27,357 nucleotides of DNA. It comes from an uncultured Oscillospiraceae bacterium (GTDB lineage: Bacteria; Bacillota; Clostridia; Oscillospirales; Oscillospiraceae). The position numbers and the translations under genes are program-made. Shown in pieces: positions 18,602 through 24,882 of this stretch. The stretch's first letter is position 1. Each line of letters begins with the position of its first letter. The DNA is taken from contig CAKTNS010000039.1 in the NCBI GenBank assembly GCA_934589225.1, forward strand, positions 1 to 27,357, in the 5' to 3' direction. The notes under the pieces are model-generated. The model was not told the origin of the DNA. It saw nothing but the letters and a program-made list of their open reading frames with translations, and searched no databases.

Positions 18602-18652
18602 TTGTGTTTCCGTGGATTTTGTTGTATCATACACTTGATGTGCGGAAACACA
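18602..18652 (+). promoter_or_regulatory. Possible tuf promoter inside a 10-bp inverted repeat
   Basis: TTGTGT at 18602-18607 and TATCAT at 18625-18630 are 17 bp apart. A perfect inverted repeat, TGTGTTTCCG at 18603-18612 and CGGAAACACA at 18643-18652, overlaps the -35 on one side and lies just after the expected start on the other. It could be an operator, or a hairpin in read-through fusA-tuf mRNA. Confidence 0.5.
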
Positions 18653-18707
18653 TATTGCCAAAGCTGCTATCAATTTATATTCATTTTTAACAGGAGGAAT
18701 ATTTCAA

Positions 18708-19910
18708 ATGGCAAAGCAGAAGTTTGAAAGAAATAAGCCCCATGTTAACATTGGCACCATCGGCCATGTTGACCACGGCAAGACCACTCTGACCGCCGCT
18801 ATCACCAAGTATCTGGCTCTGAAGGGCCAGGCCGACTTCGAGGACTACGCTTCCATCGATAAGGCTCCCGAAGAGAAGGCTCGTGGTATCACGATCAACA
18901 CCGCTCACGTTGAGTACGAGACCGACAAGCGTCACTACGCCCACGTTGACTGCCCGGGCCACGCCGACTATATCAAGAACATGATCACCGGCGCTGCTCA
19001 GATGGACGGTGCTATCCTGGTTATCGCTGCTACCGACGGCCCCATGGCTCAGACTCGTGAGCACCTGCTGCTGGCCCGTCAGGTTGGCGTGCCCTATATC
19101 GTTGTGTTCCTGAACAAGTGCGATCAGGTTGACGACGAGGAGCTGCTGGACCTGGTTGAGATGGAAGTTCGTGAGACCCTGTCCGAGTACGACTTCCCGG
19201 GCGACGACACCCCCATCATCAAGGGTTCCGCTCTGAACGCTCTGGTTTCCGAGTCCAAGGACCCCGATGCTCCCGAGTATGCTTGCATCAAGGAGCTGAT
19301 GGACGCTGTTGACACCTATATCCCCACTCCCGACCGCAAGGCTGACCAGCCCTTCCTGATGCCCGTTGAGGACGTCTTCACCATCTCCGGCCGTGGCACC
19401 GTTGCTACCGGTCGTGTGGAGCGTGGCGTCATCAAGAAGAACGAGCCCGTTGAGATCGTTGGCCTGAAGGAAGAGAAGACTCCCACTGTCGTTACCGACA
19501 TTGAGATGTTCCACAAGCTGCTGGACTACGCAGAAGCTGGCGACAACATCGGCGCTCTGCTGCGTGGCGTTGACAAGAAGAACATCGAGCGTGGTCAGGT
19601 TCTGTGCAAGCCCGGTTCCATCCATCCTCACACCAAGTTCGCTGGCCAGGTTTACGTCCTGTCCAAGGAAGAAGGCGGCCGTCATACTCCCTTCTTCAAC
19701 AACTACCGTCCTCAGTTCTACTTCCGTACCACTGACGTAACCGGCATCATCACTCTGCCCGAGGGCGTTGAGATGTGCATGCCCGGCGATAACGTCGTCA
19801 TGAAGGTCGAGCTGATCACCCCCATCGCTATCGAGAAGGGCCTGCGTTTCGCTATCCGTGAAGGCGGCCGTACCGTCGGTTCCGGTGTTGTTACCGAGGT
19901 TCAGGAGTAA
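18708..19910 (+). CDS. tuf: Elongation factor Tu
   Basis: EF-Tu delivers aminoacyl-tRNA to the ribosome as a GTP complex. The 400-residue protein has the P-loop GHVDHGKT (19-26), switch I ARGITINTAHVEYET, DCPGHADY, NKCD and GSALNAL. Domains 2 and 3 end with the standard REGGRTVGSGVVTEVQE. CAGGAGGAA upstream is a strong ribosome binding site, as expected for one of the most abundant proteins. It ends the cluster with a strong terminator. Only one tuf copy is in the window. Confidence 0.98.
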   Translation: MAKQKFERNKPHVNIGTIGHVDHGKTTLTAAITKYLALKGQADFEDYASIDKAPEEKARGITINTAHVEYETDKRHYAHVDCPGHADYIKNMITGAAQMDGAILVIAATDGPMAQTREHLLLARQVGVPYIVVFLNKCDQVDDEELLDLVEMEVRETLSEYDFPGDDTPIIKGSALNALVSESKDPDAPEYACIKELMDAVDTYIPTPDRKADQPFLMPVEDVFTISGRGTVATGRVERGVIKKNEPVEIVGLKEEKTPTVVTDIEMFHKLLDYAEAGDNIGALLRGVDKKNIERGQVLCKPGSIHPHTKFAGQVYVLSKEEGGRHTPFFNNYRPQFYFRTTDVTGIITLPEGVEMCMPGDNVVMKVELITPIAIEKGLRFAIREGGRTVGSGVVTEVQE

Positions 19911-19936
19911 TCCTTAGCTTCTTAACAAGTTTTTAC

Positions 19937-19969
19937 GTCCCCCTGGGTTCATCCCGGGGGGACTTTTTT
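19937..19969 (+). terminator. Rho-independent terminator after tuf
   Basis: GTCCCCCTGGG pairs with CCCGGGGGGAC (one G-T pair) across TTCAT and is followed by TTTTTT. Confidence 0.94.
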
Positions 19970-19970
19970 A

Positions 19971-19998
19971 ATTGACAATTGACAATGGACAATTGACA
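19971..19998 (+). repeat. Heptad array, ATTGACA type (copy 5)
   Basis: ATTGACA, ATTGACA, ATGGACA, ATTGACA, beginning one base after the tuf terminator. Its sequence is identical to the arrays at 3029 and 5257. Confidence 0.85.
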
Positions 19999-20008
19999 AT
20001 TTTCCATA

Positions 20009-20036
20009 GTTGACAGTTGGCAGTTTACAGTTGACA
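20009..20036 (+). repeat. Heptad array, GTTGACA type (copy 6)
   Basis: GTTGACA, GTTGGCA, GTTTACA, GTTGACA. It is the most diverged array and again lies 38 bp after an ATTGACA-type array. Confidence 0.8.
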
Positions 20037-20135
20037 GTTATTGGGAATGGTACGTTGGTGCGTTTATACGCAACCCCTGTGTGAACGGGACGTGAAAACT
20101 GCTGTCCTTCGTAAACGACGGTTGAAGAGCCCCCC

Positions 20136-20175
20136 TGTCAGCGAAACCGTAGGGAACGGCCTGTGTGTCGTTCCG
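20136..20175 (+). repeat. CAGCGAAACCGT-GGAACGG module, copy 1
   Basis: Contains GTCAGCGAAACCGTAGGG and GGAACGGCCTGTGTG with a terminal CGTTCC, so GGAACGG and CGTTCC form a hairpin. Other copies are at 20350-20387 and, reversed, at 20684-20723. Confidence 0.7.
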
Positions 20176-20227
20176 GGGACGTTGCGAATAAAATTCATGG
20201 GGTTGAATGGTATTGCGCCAGTAGGGG

Positions 20228-20280
20228 TGGTGCTCCGCGCAGCGAATCATAATCCATTGATTGCCGGGGGCAATCACACA
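20228..20280 (+). repeat. Hairpin module shared with array unit B
   Basis: These 53 bp match 290-342 with two substitutions, including the GATTGCC-GGG-GGCAATC hairpin. Confidence 0.75.
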
Positions 20281-20298
20281 TTAAATTATCGGCAATCT

Positions 20299-20350
20299 GC
20301 CGCCCGCCACGTTCCGAATACAACCTGTGCGGTTGAGTGGTATCACCCCC
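20299..20350 (+). repeat. Dispersed CCACGT-AATACAACC module, copy
   Basis: Contains GCCGCCCGCCACGT, AATACAACCTGTGCGG and GGTATCACCCC, matching 3268-3318 and 5504-5556. It is fused to the module at 20350. Confidence 0.65.
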
Positions 20351-20387
20351 CAGCGAAACCGTAAGGAACGGCCTGTGTGCCGTTCCG
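20350..20387 (+). repeat. CAGCGAAACCGT-GGAACGG module, copy 2
   Basis: CAGCGAAACCGTAAGGAACG followed by GCCTGTGTGCCGTTCC. GGAACGG pairs with CCGTTCC. Confidence 0.7.
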
Positions 20388-20389
20388 CT

Positions 20390-20504
20390 CACGTTGCAAA
20401 TAAAAACTGTGCGGTTGAATGGTACCACACAATGTAGCGGCGATGATTCATCGCCATGTAACCTTGCAAATATAACCCGTGGGGACAAAACGGAACCGCC
20501 CCCC
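20390..20504 (+). repeat. Degenerate module string with a partial foldback end
   Basis: Two diverged copies of the AATACAACC module (20390-20430 and 20458-20504) flank TGTAGCGGCGATGATTCATC (20433-20452), which is the left end of the 121-bp unit without its remainder. It reads as a remnant of rearrangement. Confidence 0.6.
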
Positions 20505-20509
20505 GACAT

Positions 20510-20631
20510 GTCATTCCGAGCGAACGCAGTGAGCCGAGGAATCTACTCAAGCAGCAGGTTTTATCTTGTGTTGGCTCTTTCTCCAACGTGGTAGATTCCT
20601 CCACTCCGCTGACGTTGCGGTCGGAATGACA
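20510..20631. repeat. 122-bp foldback element with TGTCATTCCGA ends
   Basis: TGTCATTCCGA at 20510-20520 and TCGGAATGACA at 20621-20631 are perfect terminal inverted repeats. The arms continue imperfectly (GAGGAATCTACTC against GTAGATTCCTC), so nearly the whole element folds back. It has MITE-like architecture with no coding capacity. Confidence 0.8.
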
Positions 20632-20683
20632 AAAATGGGGGACGTTTTCTGATATTATCGGAAACAGTTCCGTCCTTTCGGGC

Positions 20684-20723
20684 CGGAACGGCACACAGGC
20701 CGTTCCCTACGGTTTCGCTGACA
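20684..20723 (-). repeat. CAGCGAAACCGT-GGAACGG module, reverse copy
   Basis: GGAACGGCACACAGGCCGTTCC type hairpin followed by CTACGGTTTCGCTGACAG, the reverse complement of the module at 20136. Confidence 0.7.
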
Positions 20724-20851
20724 GGTGGTTTTTTCCAACCGCTGTGTTCCTAATATGTGCGTTTTTCTTCGTTTGGGGCATATGGTGGAACGTTTTTACG
20801 GATTCGCCTACTGTTCCTACAACATTTTACGCCGCCCCGCGGCCCTCATCA

Positions 20852-20971
20852 GGCTCGCCCTCGGGCGAGCCAGCTTCCCCCGAGGGAAGCTCTTGTACCG
20901 TGCTTTTAGGTGTCCGGTTTGCCGGTAGGGCCCAAGGAACGCACCAAGACCTTCCACTTGGGGAAAGTGGA
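20852..20971. repeat. Three consecutive GC-rich hairpins
   Basis: GGCTCGCCC-TC-GGGCGAGCC (20852-20871), AGCTTCCC-CCGA-GGGAAGCT (20872-20891) and TCCACTT-GGGGA-AAGTGGA (20953-20971). There are no T-runs. Between 20724 and 20851 I see nothing recognisable. Confidence 0.65.
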
Positions 20972-21001
20972 CCGCTGTTTGCGGTGAATCAAACTTTTCG
21001 T

Positions 21002-21769
21002 CTAACGAAGCGCAGCTTTCCAGAACGCCACTGCGTCCTCAAACCAGCCCTCACAGGGCAGGCCCTGGCCGATGCCCACGCCGTGGTTTACGTTTGGGTA
21101 CTCCCTGCACTGGCAGGGGATGTGGTTTTCTTCCAGGGCTTTTTGCAGCATCCGGCTGTTTTCCGGGTCTACGCAGTCGTCTTCGCTGCCCCACCAGAGG
21201 AAGGTGGGGGGATAGGCGGGGGTGATCTGGCACTCCAGGCTGGTTTTTTGAATCTGTTCCTGGGTGGGGTGGGGGCCCAGGAGAAAATTCCGGCTGCCGG
21301 GGTGGGCTTTTTCGCCCATGGATACCACGGGATAGCTCAAAATGATGGCTCCGGGCCTGGGGAGTCCGTAGTGCTTATAGCCCATGGACTCCGTGCCAAA
21401 GGAGCCTGCCAGGTGGCCTCCGGCGGAGGAGCCCCAGAGGGAGTAGCCCTCCACATCCAGCTTCCATTCCCGGGCGCTTGCGAGGACTTCCCGGACCGCC
21501 CGGGCCAGATCGTCCTGGGGGTTGGGGAAGAGGGCCTGCTCCCGGACGCGGTAGTAAACCACCACGGCGTGATAGCCCATGCGGTTTAAGGCCTTAGCGT
21601 AAGGGTGGCCCTCGATAAAGCTGCAAATCCGCCGGTAGCCGCCGCCGGGGCAGATGATGGCCACGGGGTGAATCTGGCCATCCCGGACAAGATAGGGTTT
21701 CAGGGCATATTGATTTTTTCGGTTTGTATCAAACCATTCCCGGATTTTTACCGGCAGGGGACGGTTCAT
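21002..21769 (-). CDS. Alpha/beta-hydrolase, esterase/acetylesterase-like
   Basis: The 255-residue protein resembles small acetyl-xylan or carbohydrate esterases of the alpha/beta-hydrolase fold (BD-FAE or esterase/lipase group). CPGGGYR (40-46) is the oxyanion-hole segment and GSSAGG (113-118) is the GxSxG nucleophile elbow with Ser115. Asp197 in GSEDD and His229 in NVNHG complete a plausible triad. No signal peptide is seen, so it is probably cytoplasmic. ATG 21769 is chosen because AGGAGGAA lies just upstream and an extended -10 (TGGTATAAT) sits at about 21792-21800. The longer frame to 21826 would begin upstream of transcription. Deacylation of imported oligosaccharides is possible; the substrate is not shown. 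Confidence 0.87.
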   Translation of the reverse strand: MNRPLPVKIREWFDTNRKNQYALKPYLVRDGQIHPVAIICPGGGYRRICSFIEGHPYAKALNRMGYHAVVVYYRVREQALFPNPQDDLARAVREVLASAREWKLDVEGYSLWGSSAGGHLAGSFGTESMGYKHYGLPRPGAIILSYPVVSMGEKAHPGSRNFLLGPHPTQEQIQKTSLECQITPAYPPTFLWWGSEDDCVDPENSRMLQKALEENHIPCQCREYPNVNHGVGIGQGLPCEGWFEDAVAFWKAALR

Positions 21770-21791
21770 ATGGATTCCTCCTTTTTTGGCA

Positions 21792-21800
21792 ATTATACCA
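21792..21800 (-). promoter_or_regulatory. Extended -10 promoter of the esterase gene
   Basis: On the minus strand TGGTATAAT is present (hexamer at 21797-21792). No good -35 is seen. It is divergent from the promoter at 21848-21876. Confidence 0.6.
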
Positions 21801-21847
21801 CACAGAAGCTTTGAAGGATAGAGCATAAATTTTCTGCCCTGTCCGTA

Positions 21848-21876
21848 TTGCGTTTTACGTGGAAACTCGGTATAAT
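21848..21876 (+). promoter_or_regulatory. Probable promoter of the DUF1846-lrgAB unit
   Basis: TTGCGT at 21848-21853 and TATAAT at 21871-21876 with a 17-bp spacer. The MITE-like element at 21893-22054 lies between it and the gene, so it would be transcribed as part of the leader. Confidence 0.6.
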
Positions 21877-21892
21877 AAACCAGATTGGATAA

Positions 21893-22054
21893 GGGAAGCT
21901 CTGATTAAATCAGCAAGAGCTGACGGCGAAAGATTTTGGTTCCAGGCAAGGTTTGGAAAATGAGGGAATACTTTGTGTATTTCCCATTTTTCAAACCGCA
22001 GCCTGGGAGCAAAAGATTCGCCGCTCAGCCGCAGACGATTTCTTCAGAGTTTCC
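21893..22054 (+). mobile_element. MITE-like foldback element, copy 1
   Basis: The ends are GGGAAGCTCTGATTAAAT and, read inward from the right, GGAAACTCTGAA, which are imperfect terminal inverted repeats. The interior folds fully: GGTTTGGAAAATGAGGG opposite CCCATTTTTCAAACC, with TTCCAGGC opposite GCCTGGGA outside it. TAA flanks both sides (21890-21892 and 22055-22057), a possible target duplication. There is no coding capacity. An inverted, longer copy is at 24626-24846. Confidence 0.7.
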
Positions 22055-22083
22055 TAAGATAAGAGACGAAAGAGGCGGCTATC

Positions 22084-23550
22084 ATGGTTTACAAGGCGTT
22101 TGACAACGATAAATACTTGCAGATGCAGTCCAGCCACATCCGGGAGCGGATCGCCCAGTTTGGCGGCAAGCTGTATCTGGAATTTGGCGGCAAGCTGTAT
22201 GACGACAATCATGCCTCCCGGGTGCTTCCCGGCTTCCAGCCGGACAGCAAGCTGCGGATGCTGCTGCAAATGAAGGACCAGGTGGAGATGGTCATTGCCA
22301 TCAACACCGGGGACATTGAAAAGAACAAGATCCGTGGGGACCTGGGCATTACCTATGACCTGGATGTGATCCGTTTGATCAACATTTTCAGGAATTTTGG
22401 CCTCTACGTCTCCAGCGTGGTGCTGACCCGGTATCACGACAACATGGCGGCCAAGGCCTTCCAGTCCCGGCTGGAGGGCATGGGCATCCGGGTGTACCAC
22501 CACTACGGCATTGAGGGCTACCCCTCCAACACCGCCTTTGTGGTAAGCGAGGATGGCTTCGGCAAGAACGACTACATTGAGACCACAAGGTCCTTGGTGG
22601 TGGTGACGGCCCCCGGCCCCGGCAGCGGCAAGCTGGCCACCTGCTTGAGCCAGCTCTACCACGAGCATGAGCGGGGGAACACCGCGGGCTATGCCAAATT
22701 TGAGACCTTCCCCATTTGGAATGTGCCTCTGAATCATCCGGTGAATCTGGCCTATGAGGCGGCCACGGCGGACTTAAACGACGTGAACATGATCGACCCC
22801 TTCCATCTGGAGGCCTATGGGGTCACCACCGTGAATTACAACCGGGATGTGGAAGCATTCCCGGTGCTGGTGGCCATTTTCGAGAAAATTTTGGGCTACT
22901 GCCCCTATAAGTCCCCTACGGACATGGGGGTCAACATGGTGGGCAACTGCATCGTAGATGACGAGGCGGCCTGTTTTGCCTCCCGGCAGGAGATCATCCG
23001 CCGGTACTATGCGGCCCTGGAGGACCAGAAAAAGGGAAAAGCTTCGGACGAAGTGGTGTTCAAGCTGGAAATGCTCATGAAAAAGGCCGGTGTCCGGCCG
23101 GAGGAGCGCAGCGTCATCGCCCCGGCCCTGAAACGGGCCCAGGAGACCGGCGGCCCCGCGGCGGCCATGGAGCTGCCTGACGGGCGGATCATCACGGGCC
23201 GGACCTCGGACCTCTTAGGCGCTTCCTCCGCCCTGCTTCTGAACGCACTGAAAACCCTGGCGGGCATCCCCGACGAGCTGCACCTGATCGCCCCGGCGGT
23301 ACTTGACCCCATTCAGCACCTGAAGGTGGACCACCTGGGCAACCGCAATCCCAGACTCCACACCGACGAGACCCTCATCGCCCTGTCCATTTCCGCCGCC
23401 ACCAACCCCACGGCGGAGCTGGCCATGGAGCAGCTGGGCGCGCTGCGGGGCTGCGAGGTCCATTCCACGGTGCTGCTGTCCAGCGTGGACATCAATATGT
23501 TCAGGCGGCTGGGGGTCAATCTGACCTGCGAGCCCAAATACGAATCCTAA
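22084..23550 (+). CDS. DUF1846 family protein
   Basis: The N terminus (AFDNDKYLQMQSSHIRERI, then GGKLYLEFGGKLYDDNHASR and LPGFQPDSK) is characteristic of the DUF1846 family, ~490-residue cytoplasmic proteins of unknown function found in Firmicutes and Actinobacteria. The length of 488 residues is complete. A P-loop-like APGPGSGK lies at 176-183 after a hydrophobic strand, suggesting nucleotide or phosphate binding, but no activity can be assigned. GAGGCGG about 6 nt upstream supports the ATG. It is 26 nt upstream of lrgA and probably in one transcript with it, which is a hint rather than proof of a shared role. Confidence 0.88.
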   Translation: MVYKAFDNDKYLQMQSSHIRERIAQFGGKLYLEFGGKLYDDNHASRVLPGFQPDSKLRMLLQMKDQVEMVIAINTGDIEKNKIRGDLGITYDLDVIRLINIFRNFGLYVSSVVLTRYHDNMAAKAFQSRLEGMGIRVYHHYGIEGYPSNTAFVVSEDGFGKNDYIETTRSLVVVTAPGPGSGKLATCLSQLYHEHERGNTAGYAKFETFPIWNVPLNHPVNLAYEAATADLNDVNMIDPFHLEAYGVTTVNYNRDVEAFPVLVAIFEKILGYCPYKSPTDMGVNMVGNCIVDDEAACFASRQEIIRRYYAALEDQKKGKASDEVVFKLEMLMKKAGVRPEERSVIAPALKRAQETGGPAAAMELPDGRIITGRTSDLLGASSALLLNALKTLAGIPDELHLIAPAVLDPIQHLKVDHLGNRNPRLHTDETLIALSISAATNPTAELAMEQLGALRGCEVHSTVLLSSVDINMFRRLGVNLTCEPKYES

Positions 23551-23576
23551 GAAAAAAAGGCCAAAAGAAAAACTCT

Positions 23577-23936
23577 ATGAAATACGTGATTCAAGCGACG
23601 ATTATTTTTGCCTTTACCTTTCTGGGGGAGCTGCTGCACCTGGCGCTGCCCCTGCCTGTCCCGGCGGCGGTTTATGGGCTGGTGCTGCTGTTCCTGGCGC
23701 TGAAGCTGGGAATCGTGAAGCTTCACCAGGTAGATGCCGTGAGCAAGTTCTTGATCGCCATTATGGGACTGTTCTTTGTGTCCCCGGCGGTGGGGATCGT
23801 GGAGATCTGGGAGGACATTGCCGGGAGCATGATTCCCATCGGGGTCATTCTGGCGGTGTCCACCGCGCTGGTCTTCGCCGTGGCGGGGCTTACCACCCAA
23901 TGGATGCTGAAACGGGGAGGGAAGCGCCATGGCTGA
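23577..23936 (+). CDS. lrgA: CidA/LrgA family membrane protein
   Basis: A 119-residue protein with four hydrophobic segments and the family signature GELLHLALPLPVPAAVYGLV followed by LFFVSPAVGI. CidA/LrgA proteins were named as holin/antiholin-like and work with LrgB partners; metabolite (for example pyruvate) transport has been shown for some pairs. The stop overlaps the lrgB start by 8 bp, indicating translational coupling. The ribosome binding site is weak (AAAGG about 14 nt upstream). CidA and LrgA cannot be told apart by sequence here. Confidence 0.88.
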   Translation: MKYVIQATIIFAFTFLGELLHLALPLPVPAAVYGLVLLFLALKLGIVKLHQVDAVSKFLIAIMGLFFVSPAVGIVEIWEDIAGSMIPIGVILAVSTALVFAVAGLTTQWMLKRGGKRHG

Positions 23937-24621
23937 TTTATTATCCCAAACCGCTCTCTTTGCCGTGGTCCTGACCCTGGGGGCCTATGAGCTGGGGCTG
24001 TGGCTGCAAAAGAAGCTGAAAAGCCCCTTGTGTAATCCCATTCTGGTGGCGGTGATCCTGGTGGTGGCGGTGCTGCCACTGACGGGGGTCACCCCCGGGG
24101 CCTATAAGGAGGGCTGTGAGGCGTTCTCCTGGCTTTTGACCCCGGCCACGGTGTGTCTGGCGGTGCCCCTTTATGAGCAGATCAAGGTGCTGAGCAAGAA
24201 CCTTCCGGCGATTTTCGCCGGTGTCCTGGCAGGAACGGCGGCCAGCCTTCTGTGCGTAGCGGTGCTGTGCCAGGCCTTTGCCATGGAGGAACCTATGCTG
24301 GCTTCCCTGCTGCCCAAAAGCATCACCACGGCCATGGGCATTGCCGTCAGTGAGCAGCTGGGGGGCATCCCCGCGGTGACTACGGCGGTGATCATTATTA
24401 CGGGTATTTTGGGCAATATTTTTGGCTCCGGGCTGTGCAGACTCCTGAAACTGGATGACCCCATTGCCCAGGGCGTGGCCTTCGGCACCGCCTCCCATGT
24501 GGTGGGCACCAGCCGGGCCTCCGAAATCTCGGAGCTTACTGGGGCTGTCAGCAGCCTTTCCCTGGTGGTGGCGGGCATCCTGACCGCCTTGCTGTGCCCG
24601 GCATTCTTCTCTATTCTTTGA
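23929..24621 (+). CDS. lrgB: LrgB/CidB family membrane protein
   Basis: A 230-residue, strongly hydrophobic protein with about six or seven membrane segments. Family motifs include NPILVAVI near the N terminus, LLTPATVCLAVPLYEQ, LPKSITTAMGIAVSEQLGG and GTASHVVGTSRA. It is the obligate partner of LrgA in two-component membrane transporters of the LrgAB/CidAB type. It overlaps lrgA by 8 bp. The stop codon is only 4 bp before the MITE-like copy 2, so the transcript probably runs into that foldback. Confidence 0.92.
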   Translation: MADLLSQTALFAVVLTLGAYELGLWLQKKLKSPLCNPILVAVILVVAVLPLTGVTPGAYKEGCEAFSWLLTPATVCLAVPLYEQIKVLSKNLPAIFAGVLAGTAASLLCVAVLCQAFAMEEPMLASLLPKSITTAMGIAVSEQLGGIPAVTTAVIIITGILGNIFGSGLCRLLKLDDPIAQGVAFGTASHVVGTSRASEISELTGAVSSLSLVVAGILTALLCPAFFSIL

Positions 24622-24625
24622 TTTT

Positions 24626-24846
24626 GGGAAACTCTGAATAAATCGTCTGCGGCTGGACAGCGGATCTTTTGCCCCCAGGCTGCGGTATGAAAAGTGGGAA
24701 ATATAGCGCAGCCGTTGCCAGCGCAAGCTGGCTTACGGATGCGGCATACCCCTTGCGGGTACACAAAGTATTCCCTCACTTTCCATACCTTGCCTGGAAA
24801 CAAAATCTCTCGCTGCCAGCTCTTGCCAATTTAATCAGAGCTTCCC
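24626..24846 (-). mobile_element. MITE-like foldback element, copy 2 (inverted, with internal insertion)
   Basis: In reverse complement this matches 21893-22054 along its length, with the same GGGAAGCTCTGATTAAAT and CTCTGAATAAAT-type ends. It is 221 bp because 58 bp (24704-24761) are inserted in the hairpin loop region. No clear target duplication remains. Together with copy 1 it brackets DUF1846-lrgA-lrgB. Confidence 0.72.
24704..24761. repeat. 58-bp hairpin insertion within MITE copy 2
   Basis: Located between GGGAAATA and CACAAAG, which are contiguous in copy 1. It contains GCCAGC-GCAA-GCTGGC within an outer GCAGCCGT/ACGGATGC pairing, then a TACCC/GGGTA hairpin. Confidence 0.7.
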
Positions 24847-24882
24847 GAATAAGCTAACAATACATTAAGGAGTGTGTTCTTT

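Noticed and set aside
20744..21589. Plus-strand frame of 281 codons
   Set aside because: It overlaps the minus-strand esterase, which has a catalytic triad, promoter and Shine-Dalgarno; the plus frame has no such support.
21770..21826. N-terminal extension of the esterase to an ATG at 21826
   Set aside because: The strong AGGAGG and extended -10 place both transcript and translation start at 21769; the extension includes the promoter itself.
21893..24846. Complete composite transposon
   Set aside because: No transposase or integrase gene lies within or beside the inverted elements, and copy 2 has no clear target duplication.
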